From: Prevotella sp.
Lineage (GTDB): Bacteria > Bacteroidota > Bacteroidia > Bacteroidales > Bacteroidaceae
NCBI GenBank assembly: GCA_024684515.1
Contig: JAIKWS010000095.1
Coordinates: forward strand, 1 to 48,583
Direction: 5' to 3'
DNA length: 48,583 bases
Each line of letters starts with the position of its first letter. The stretch's first letter is position 1. A program made the position numbers and the translations under genes. Shown one piece after another: positions 24,249-31,152 of this stretch. The notes below the pieces were generated by a model, which saw only the letters and a list, made by a program, of their open reading frames with translations, had not been told where the DNA came from and searched no databases.

Positions 24249-25103
24249 ATGACCAGAATCGCTAACCTCATGACAATGGGCTGTATCATGGCCCTCGTAG
24301 CTTGTAAGAACAGCGCACCCCAGGAAGCCGCCGCTCCCGCAGACAGCGACCAGCTGGAGGTGCCCGCATGTATCGTCACCACCCCACCCGACTCGCTTGG
24401 CCTCGACTCGTTCTACACCAAGTATGTCGACGTCAACGGCCTGCCGCTCGTCTCCTCATGGCGTGTGCCCGACTCAGCCTTCGTGGCTGCCCATCGCACA
24501 CTCTACGCCATGACCTCGATGTTGCCAAAAGCCGTGCTCGACTCGATGGTAAGCTATGGCACACGCGTTGCCATCATGGGACGCTACGAAGGTACCACCG
24601 ACATCCCTGAGCATCGATATCTGGTCAACGACACCACGCTGAACTGGGACCTGCGTGCACGGGGACTGGGAGGCGACCTCGAGCTGCCCCTCACCTCCTG
24701 TGCCGAGGAGAACGTGCTGGCCTATCAGATCGACAAGTACCACGCTGAGGACATCCTCATCCACGAGTTTGCACACAGCATCCATCTCATCGGACTCATG
24801 CTGGCTGTGCCCGACTTCGACTCGCGGCTCGAGCAACTCTATGAGAAGGCAAAGGCCAGCGGCATTCTCGACAATACCTACCGCATCACCGACAAGGCGG
24901 AGTATTTTGCCGAGGCCGTGCAGGACTGGTTCAACGTCAATGCCGAGATGCCACATACCGATGGCAAGCACAACTGGTGCAACACACGCGAGGAACTGCA
25001 GCAGTACGACCCCGACCTCTACAACCTCCTGGCCGAGTACTTCCCCAAGACCAATATGCAGATCAGCAAGCACAAGAAGGTGAACGAAATCTCCAAATAC
25101 TAG
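24249..25103 (+). CDS. Zincin-type putative metallopeptidase lipoprotein
   Basis: A 284-residue protein with a lipoprotein signal (MGCIMALVAC, Cys19). The motif HEFAH at 172-176 (I-L-I-H-E-F-A-H-S-I-H) gives two zinc-binding His and the catalytic Glu. EYFAEAVQDWF at about 218-228 probably gives the third ligand, as in zincins of the anthrax lethal-factor-like/M34-like type. The mature N-terminal part is Asp/Pro-rich. It likely acts in the periplasm or at the surface; the substrate is unknown. It lies between DUF4954 (gap 22) and an M24 peptidase (gap 5), which suggests shared transcription. The peptidase call rests on the motif only. Confidence 0.75.
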   Translation: MTRIANLMTMGCIMALVACKNSAPQEAAAPADSDQLEVPACIVTTPPDSLGLDSFYTKYVDVNGLPLVSSWRVPDSAFVAAHRTLYAMTSMLPKAVLDSMVSYGTRVAIMGRYEGTTDIPEHRYLVNDTTLNWDLRARGLGGDLELPLTSCAEENVLAYQIDKYHAEDILIHEFAHSIHLIGLMLAVPDFDSRLEQLYEKAKASGILDNTYRITDKAEYFAEAVQDWFNVNAEMPHTDGKHNWCNTREELQQYDPDLYNLLAEYFPKTNMQISKHKKVNEISKY

Positions 25104-25108
25104 TGGCC

Positions 25109-26500
25109 ATGAACATTTGCAAGCAGACATACATACGTCGTCGCAACCAGCTGAAGCACGACATGGGCAGCGGGCTGCTGCTCTTCCTGGGCAACAACGA
25201 GGTGGGCATGAACTATGCCGACAACACCTACCGCTTCCGTCAGGACAGTACCTTCCTCTATTTCATCGGTCTCGACTATGCCGGACTGGCTGCCGTCATC
25301 GATATCGACAACGACCGTGAGATTGTCTTTGGCAACGACCTCACCATCGACGACATCGTGTGGACTGGCCTGCAGCCCTCGATCAGCGAAAAGGCAGCAC
25401 AGACCGGTATCACCCACACGATGCCGCTCAGCGAGCTGAAGAACTATCTCGACAAGGCCCGTCAGCAGCAACAGCCCATCCATTTCCTCCCTCCCTATCG
25501 TGGCGACCACCGCGTGTGGCTGTGGGAACTGCTGGGTGTCGAGCCTGCCGCACAGACAGCACAGGCATCGGTGCCCTTCATCAAGGCCATTGTCAGCCAG
25601 CGTAACTATAAGGACGAGGAGGAGATCAGGCTGATTGAGCAGTCCGTAGACCTGAGCACGGAGATGCACCTGGCAGCCTATCGCAAGGTGCGTCCAGGCA
25701 TGCACGAGAGCCAGGTGGCTGCCGTCGTCGAAGAGGTGGCATGCCGCCACGGCAACGCCCTGGCCTTTCCCACCATCGCCACCGTACAGGGACAGGTGCT
25801 CCACAACCACGGCTTCATCCACGACCTCAACGATGGCGATATCTTCCTGCTCGATGCCGGTGCCGAGACGCACAGCCACTATGCCGGCGACCTGTCGTCG
25901 TCCATGCCTGTGGGCGAGCGCTTCACACAGCGACAGGAGGAGGTGTACAGCATCCATCTGCGCAGCTTCTGGGCTGCCGTCGACAAGCTGCAGCTAGGCA
26001 CACCCTTCCGCGAGGCCCATATCGCTGCCGCCACAGAGATAGCACGAGGAATGAAGGAACTGGGACTGATGAAGGGCGACCCCGCAGAGGCTGCAGAGGC
26101 AGGAGCCTATGCGCTGTTCTTCCCCTGTGGACTGGGACACATGGTGGGCCTCGACGTGCACAACATGGAGAACCTTGGCGAGCAGTATGTGGGATATGCC
26201 GAGGGACAGGTCAAGAGCACGCAGTTCGGATTCAAGTCCCTCCGACTGGCACGTCCGCTGGAGAAAGGCTTTGTCTTCACCGTAGAGCCAGGCATCTACT
26301 TCATACCTGAGCTCATGGACAAATGGCAGGCAGAACATCAGTTCGAGGACTTCATCTGCTACGACAAGCTGGCTCCGTGGCGTGACTTCACAGGACTGCG
26401 CAACGAGCTCAACTATGTCATGACCGATCAGGGAGCACGTCTGCTGGGCACCATCAAGAAACCCATGAGCCTCGACGAGGTCTACGCAGCAAAGGGCTGA
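25109..26500 (+). CDS. pepP: M24 aminopeptidase P family (Xaa-Pro aminopeptidase)
   Basis: A 463-residue protein; ATG 25109, five bases after the previous stop. The N-terminal creatinase-like domain covers about 1-170. The C-terminal pita-bread domain has all five metal ligands: D249 (LLDAGAE), D261 (YAGDLSS), H344 (GLGHMVGLD), E393 (TVEPGIY), E433 (LRNELNYV). This arrangement fits aminopeptidase P, which removes N-terminal residues before proline and uses two Mn ions. It has no signal peptide. It is the last gene of the hflX operon and is followed by a terminator. The proline link with the hydroxyproline enzyme 1.3 kb downstream may be coincidental. Confidence 0.9.
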   Translation: MNICKQTYIRRRNQLKHDMGSGLLLFLGNNEVGMNYADNTYRFRQDSTFLYFIGLDYAGLAAVIDIDNDREIVFGNDLTIDDIVWTGLQPSISEKAAQTGITHTMPLSELKNYLDKARQQQQPIHFLPPYRGDHRVWLWELLGVEPAAQTAQASVPFIKAIVSQRNYKDEEEIRLIEQSVDLSTEMHLAAYRKVRPGMHESQVAAVVEEVACRHGNALAFPTIATVQGQVLHNHGFIHDLNDGDIFLLDAGAETHSHYAGDLSSSMPVGERFTQRQEEVYSIHLRSFWAAVDKLQLGTPFREAHIAAATEIARGMKELGLMKGDPAEAAEAGAYALFFPCGLGHMVGLDVHNMENLGEQYVGYAEGQVKSTQFGFKSLRLARPLEKGFVFTVEPGIYFIPELMDKWQAEHQFEDFICYDKLAPWRDFTGLRNELNYVMTDQGARLLGTIKKPMSLDEVYAAKG

Positions 26501-26520
26501 ATCATCTTCTGAAAGCTAAG

Positions 26521-26560
26521 CGATGGGAGCGACTCACACCGAGCCGCTCCCATCGTTTTT
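26521..26560 (+). terminator. Rho-independent terminator of the hflX operon
   Basis: CGATGGGAGCG (26521-26531) pairs perfectly with CGCTCCCATCG (26545-26555), followed by TTTTT. Confidence 0.9.
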
Positions 26561-26575
26561 GGGAGAACAGTCTGC

Positions 26576-27292
26576 TTACATGTCCGACTGGTCGACGTCG
26601 CTTTCAGCAGGACGCTCGCTGGACGGAAGAGCCTCCTGACTATTGATGAGCTCGATGTTGACCTGTTCGATGGGATTCAGCTTGATGGCCGAATTGTCGT
26701 CGCAAGGCTTGTACCACGGCATCTGGGAGAAATGCTCTTGCATCAGGGGCGTGGAGAATCGGTAGCCATGACGGGCGAGGATGCCATTGCGCATGAAGCG
26801 CAGCTGGGGATACATGAAGTTGTCAAGGAACTTGTTAGTGAGCACATACTGATATTTGTACTTGCTGCCTTCATCGCAGTCCTGCTCCATCAGGCGCAGT
26901 TCCTCGAGCTGCTCGCATGCCTTCAGGTCGTTGCTGGTGCGTATCAGCGTATGCATGGCAACGCCACTGGGCTTGCGCACCACGAGGAAGTGTGCGTCCT
27001 CATAAACCATATACTGTACGCGCCAGCCAAACTCAGCATGCCGGATGGGTGGCTCATCAGCTTGCCGGCTGGGCAGCAGGGTGTACTCACCTGTCTGCCC
27101 CTCGGTCTTCTCGAGTGTCAGCTCCGCCCCATGCGGGTCGGTCATGTACACATACTTGTCCATACGCACTTCCTGTACGGTATATAGCGTATAGCCGTCC
27201 CAGAACTTGTTACCCTTGCGAACGGTCTGTGCCTCGATGCTGCAGAGGCTGCAGAGGCAGAGCACGATGATGGCGAATGTCGTCTTTCTCAT
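26576..27292 (-). CDS. YARHG-domain exported protein
   Basis: A 238-residue protein with a signal peptide (MRKTTFAIIVLCLCSLCSIEAQ). The N-terminal half is beta-rich (KGNKFWDGYTLYTVQEV). Near 165-215 it has RFMRNGILARHGYRFSTPLMQEHFSQMPWYKP (given as landmark), the pattern of the YARHG domain, an extracellular domain of unknown role often found in peptidase- or lipoprotein-associated proteins. The acidic C-terminus ends DVDQSDM. It is convergent with the M24 gene, so it is a separate transcription unit. Confidence 0.75.
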   Translation of the reverse strand: MRKTTFAIIVLCLCSLCSIEAQTVRKGNKFWDGYTLYTVQEVRMDKYVYMTDPHGAELTLEKTEGQTGEYTLLPSRQADEPPIRHAEFGWRVQYMVYEDAHFLVVRKPSGVAMHTLIRTSNDLKACEQLEELRLMEQDCDEGSKYKYQYVLTNKFLDNFMYPQLRFMRNGILARHGYRFSTPLMQEHFSQMPWYKPCDDNSAIKLNPIEQVNIELINSQEALPSSERPAESDVDQSDM

Positions 27293-27347
27293 ACTTGAAA
27301 ATCATCTATTTGTTTGCAACTATTTGCCGATTGACGGATTTGCGGTA

Positions 27348-27376
27348 CAAAAGTAATCATTTTCCACGAAAAACAA
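27348..27376 (-). promoter_or_regulatory. Promoter of the YARHG gene
   Basis: On the minus strand TTG (27376-27374), 18 bases, TACTTTTG (27355-27348). The spacing is slightly short, so this is a moderate match. Confidence 0.5.
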
Positions 27377-27399
27377 AAGTTCTGGCGAAAAAAAAGTAA

Positions 27400-27680
27400 T
27401 TCAAGCCACTCCCCTCCGTTAGGGCGAACTTAGGGGTGGGGGGCTGACGGCACAGAACGAGGGGGCATCGAGGTTGAGGCCATGCGGACATCGCGTAGCC
27501 ACCAAGAGCGAACATCGCGCGGACCCTCCCCTCCCTTCTGATGGGAGGGGAGTGCCATCCGGCTGAGGCCATGCGGATTGCGGCATGCGGTTGGGGAGTG
27601 CCATCCGGTTGAGTGCCATGCGGCCACCCGGTTGAGCGCCATGCGGCCATGGGGTTGGGGACTGCCCATGCGGTACAAAT
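27400..27680. repeat. Dispersed GC-rich intergenic element with CATGCGG tandem units
   Basis: The 34 bases at 27543-27576 match the inverse of 14312-14345 with one mismatch. Around it are paired AGGGGAGGG tracts (27527-27552), and from 27562 to 27675 repeated blocks of the form TTGAG(T/C)GCCATGCGGCC and GGTTGGGGA(G/C)TGCC. Minus-strand frames cover it but are Pro/His/Arg-rich without family features, as expected for repeat DNA. It lies in the divergent gap between the YARHG gene and hypD. Confidence 0.7.
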
Positions 27681-27730
27681 AGCTTCAGAAACCTGAATAA
27701 GTAATAATAAGCGCAAAAAAAAAGGCTGGC

Positions 27731-27763
27731 TTTGCACACGAATAAAATATTATTCGTAACTTT
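27731..27763 (+). promoter_or_regulatory. hypD promoter with an internal palindrome
   Basis: TTG (27731-27733), 22 bases, TAACTTTG (27756-27763), 29 bases before the hypD start. The spacer contains the exact dyad CGAATAA-AATA-TTATTCG at 27738-27755, in 7-4-7 geometry, ending directly at the -7 box. A dimeric regulator bound there would block RNA polymerase. The size is like Crp/Fnr-type sites, but the sequence is not the Fnr consensus. Confidence 0.65.
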
Positions 27764-27792
27764 GCACCCACAACTAACAACGACCAAAGAAA

Positions 27793-30192
27793 ATGAACTA
27801 TTCCATCAAATACCCTGAGAATATGGGTGGCATGAACGAGCGCATCAGACGCTTGCGCCAGCAGAACTTCGACACCCCCACGACGCTGAGCATCGAGCGG
27901 GCTCTCATCGAGACGGCCTTCTACAAGGAGCACTATGGCACCATGCCCACACCCGTGCTGCGAGCACGTAACTTCTACGAGATATGCAAGAAGAAGACCA
28001 TCTATATTGGCGACGACGAGCTCATCGTGGGTGAGCGGGGACCACTGCCCAAGGCGGTGCCCACCTTCCCGGAGCTGACATGCCACTCGGTAGAGGACCT
28101 GCATACCCTGAACGAGCGGGAGCTGCAGCGATACACCATCTCGCAGGAGGACATCGATACCTATGAGCGCGAGGTGATACCCTACTGGCAAGGCAAGACC
28201 CAGCGCGAGAGGATATTCAACCATGTGTCGAAAGAGTGGGAAGAGGCCTATCATGCCGGCGTCTTCACCGAGTTCATGGAGCAGCGTGCTGCCGGCCATA
28301 CAGCTATGGACGGCAAGATGTACCACGAGGGACTGCTCGAGGTGAAGGCCCGCATCGAGAAACGCATCAGCGAGCTCGACTTCATCTACGACCCCGAGGC
28401 TACCGACAAGCAACAGGAGCTGGAGGCTATGGCCATCTCGTGCGATGCCGCCATCCTCTTTGCCGAGCGGCATGCCGAACTAGCCAGGAAAATGGCAGCA
28501 GAGGAACAGGACCCGCAGCGCAAGGCTGAACTGGAGAAGATTGCCGAGGTGTGCCGCTGGGTGCCCGCCCATGCCCCTCGCGACCTGTGGGAGGCCATAC
28601 AGATGTACTGGTTCGTACACCTGGGCACGGTGACCGAGCTCAACGGCTGGGACTCGATGAACCCCGGACACATCGACCAGCACCTTTTCCCCTTCTACCA
28701 ACAGGGCATCGGCAACGGCACGCTGACACGCGACAAGGCCAAGGAACTGCTCTCGTGCCTGTGGATCAAGTTAAACAACCAGCCGGCACCTCCCAAGGTG
28801 GGCGTCACGGCACTAGAGTCGGGCACCTACAACGACTTCACCAATATTAATATAGGGGGCATCGACCGCAACGGCAACAGCGCCACCAACGAACTGTCGT
28901 ACATGATCCTCGAGATACAGGAGGAGCTGCACGAGCTACAGCCCGGACTGAGCATCCACATCGCCGAGAACACCCCCGACGAATTCCTGATGGCAGGCAT
29001 ACAGGTGATCAGACAAGGACACGGCTACCCCAGCATCTTCAACCCCGACACCTATGTGAAGGAACTGGTGCGCGAGGGCAAGACACTCGAGGATGCCCGT
29101 GAAGGCGGCTGCTCAGGCTGTATCGAGGTGGGCGCCTTTGGCAAGGAGGCCTATCTGCTGACGGGCTATCTGAACACACCCAAGATCCTGGAGATAACAC
29201 TCAACAACGGACTGGATCCTCTGACAGGCAAACAGCTGGGACTGAAGACCGGCGACCCAAGGACGTTCAAGACCTATGACGAGCTCTACGACGCCTGGCA
29301 TCAGCAGATGGTGTACTTCGTCAACCTAAAGCTCAGCGTCAACAACTACATCGAACGCATGTTCTCGCTCTATGCCCCTGCCACCTTCCTCAGCCTCTAT
29401 ATCGACGACTGCATAGAGAAGGGACGCGACTACTATAGCGGTGGTGCCCGCTACAACACCACTTACATCCAGTGTACCGGTCTCGGCACCATCACCGACT
29501 GTTTCACCACCCTGAAGAAGCACGTCTTCGAAGAGGGCAGATACACGATGGACGAGATCCTGAAGGCCACAGCCAGGAACTGGGAGGGCGAGGAGAAGAT
29601 GCGGCAGTATATCCGCAACCACACCCCCTTCTTCGGCAACGACGACGCCTATGCCGACGAGATTGCCGTGCGTGTCTACGACGATCTGGTGAAGGCCATC
29701 GAGGGACGGCCCAACACCCGTGGTGGCAAGACACAGCTCAACATGCTCTCCACAACCTGCCATAACTACTTCGGCAGCGTGTGTGGTGCCACACCCAACG
29801 GCCGCTTTGCCCACTTCGCCATCAGCGACGGCACATCTCCCGCTCACGGCAGCGACACCCACGGACCAACAGCCGTCATCAAGTCGCTAGGGAAACTAGA
29901 CCAGACCAAGAGCGGCGGCACACTACTCAACGTGCGCTTCGTGCCCCAGCTGCTGAAACGAGTTGAAGACCAGCAGAAGCTGGCAGCGCTCATCCGCACC
30001 TATTTCAAGTTCGGAGGACATCACATACAGTTCAATATCGTCGACACGGCCACCCTGCACGATGCACAGCAGCATCCCGATGACTATCGCGACCTGCTAG
30101 TACGCGTAGCTGGCTACAGCGACTATTTCAACGACATGACGGAGCAACTGCAGAACGAGATTATTGCCCGTACGGAAAACGAGGAGATGTAA
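27793..30192 (+). CDS. hypD: trans-4-hydroxy-L-proline dehydratase, glycyl radical enzyme
   Basis: A 799-residue glycyl radical enzyme. It has the thiyl-radical Cys in GCSGCIEVG (C443, with E445) and the glycyl motif RVAGYSDYF (G774). The residues I recall lining the hydroxyproline pocket of Clostridioides difficile HypD (H160, D278, S334, F340, C434, E436, T645, G765) all reappear here at a constant offset of nine: H169, D287, S343, F349, C443, E445, T654, G774. This separates it from pyruvate formate-lyase, glycerol/propanediol dehydratase and choline lyase. The reaction removes water from trans-4-hydroxy-L-proline, giving pyrroline-5-carboxylate. Its activase gene follows after 5 bases. 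A pyrroline-5-carboxylate reductase is not in the window. It works only without oxygen, in the cytoplasm. Confidence 0.88.
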   Translation: MNYSIKYPENMGGMNERIRRLRQQNFDTPTTLSIERALIETAFYKEHYGTMPTPVLRARNFYEICKKKTIYIGDDELIVGERGPLPKAVPTFPELTCHSVEDLHTLNERELQRYTISQEDIDTYEREVIPYWQGKTQRERIFNHVSKEWEEAYHAGVFTEFMEQRAAGHTAMDGKMYHEGLLEVKARIEKRISELDFIYDPEATDKQQELEAMAISCDAAILFAERHAELARKMAAEEQDPQRKAELEKIAEVCRWVPAHAPRDLWEAIQMYWFVHLGTVTELNGWDSMNPGHIDQHLFPFYQQGIGNGTLTRDKAKELLSCLWIKLNNQPAPPKVGVTALESGTYNDFTNINIGGIDRNGNSATNELSYMILEIQEELHELQPGLSIHIAENTPDEFLMAGIQVIRQGHGYPSIFNPDTYVKELVREGKTLEDAREGGCSGCIEVGAFGKEAYLLTGYLNTPKILEITLNNGLDPLTGKQLGLKTGDPRTFKTYDELYDAWHQQMVYFVNLKLSVNNYIERMFSLYAPATFLSLYIDDCIEKGRDYYSGGARYNTTYIQCTGLGTITDCFTTLKKHVFEEGRYTMDEILKATARNWEGEEKMRQYIRNHTPFFGNDDAYADEIAVRVYDDLVKAIEGRPNTRGGKTQLNMLSTTCHNYFGSVCGATPNGRFAHFAISDGTSPAHGSDTHGPTAVIKSLGKLDQTKSGGTLLNVRFVPQLLKRVEDQQKLAALIRTYFKFGGHHIQFNIVDTATLHDAQQHPDDYRDLLVRVAGYSDYFNDMTEQLQNEIIARTENEEM

Positions 30193-30197
30193 GGACG

Positions 30198-31115
30198 ATG
30201 GCTCTTATCTTCGACATCAAGCGCTATGCCATCAACGACGGCCCAGGCATCCGGACAACGCTCTTCCTGAAAGGCTGTCCCCTGCATTGCGTATGGTGCC
30301 ACAACCCTGAGAGCTGGAAACCACAGGCGGAGAAGCTCTACAAGGCATCCAAATGCATAGGCTGCCAGAGCTGCGTCGACGTCTGTCCGCAACAGGCCCT
30401 GCAACTAACCCCCGACGGCATACGCCCCACCGGCAACCGCTGCGTGATGTGCGGACGCTGTGCCGAGGAATGTCCCACCACGGCACTCGAGATATGCGGC
30501 AGGGAATGGAGCATGGAGATGCTGATGAACGAAATAGAAAAAGAACGCGACATCATGGAGCAGAGTGGCGGCGGCGTAACCCTCTGTGGCGGCGAACCGC
30601 TGATGCACCCCGACTATACGCTGCAACTGCTGCGTGAGCTGGGACGACGAGGCTTCCACCGCACGGTAGACACCACCCTCTATGCCCAGCCCGACATGGT
30701 CGATGCGGTGGCAGAAGAATGCGAACTGATGCTAGTAGACCTGAAACTCATAGACAGTGACAAGCATCGCCTCTACACAGGCGTAGGCAACAAACTGATA
30801 CTCAGCAATATCCGTCGGATAGACAAGGCTGGGAAGGACTTTCTCGTCCGCATACCGCTGATAGACGGCGTGAATGCCGATGACAACAACATCACAGCAA
30901 GCGCACAGTTCGTGGCCTCGCTAGGACAGGCCCAGCGGCTCACCGTCCACCTACTGCCCTACCACGATGTGGGCAAGGACAAACACCGGCGCATGCTACC
31001 ACCCACAGCCTACAACCCACAGGGCTATAGGATGGAGGTACCGTCGGAAGAACTACAACAGCATTGCAAAACAATCCTCGAGCACCACGGCCTGCACGTG
31101 GTCATCGGGGGATGA
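30198..31115 (+). CDS. hypE: HypD-activating radical SAM enzyme
   Basis: A 305-residue protein. The radical-SAM cluster motif is CPLHCVWC (C27, C31, C34). Two ferredoxin-like [4Fe-4S] motifs follow, C53-x2-C-x2-C-x3-C63 and C82-x2-C-x2-C-x3-C92, the layout of activases for non-PFL glycyl radical enzymes. GGVTLCGGEPLMHP is the GGE motif binding S-adenosylmethionine. It creates the glycyl radical on HypD. It starts 5 bases after the hypD stop with AAGGA as ribosome site, so the pair is coupled. Confidence 0.92.
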   Translation: MALIFDIKRYAINDGPGIRTTLFLKGCPLHCVWCHNPESWKPQAEKLYKASKCIGCQSCVDVCPQQALQLTPDGIRPTGNRCVMCGRCAEECPTTALEICGREWSMEMLMNEIEKERDIMEQSGGGVTLCGGEPLMHPDYTLQLLRELGRRGFHRTVDTTLYAQPDMVDAVAEECELMLVDLKLIDSDKHRLYTGVGNKLILSNIRRIDKAGKDFLVRIPLIDGVNADDNNITASAQFVASLGQAQRLTVHLLPYHDVGKDKHRRMLPPTAYNPQGYRMEVPSEELQQHCKTILEHHGLHVVIGG

Positions 31116-31152
31116 CTAGACAATAAAATCACACACAATTCTTTTATAGCGT

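Noticed and set aside
27357..27787. Overlapping minus-strand frames rich in Pro, Trp, His and Met
   Set aside because: They translate the GC-rich intergenic repeat in several frames equally well, and show no domain or ribosome site.
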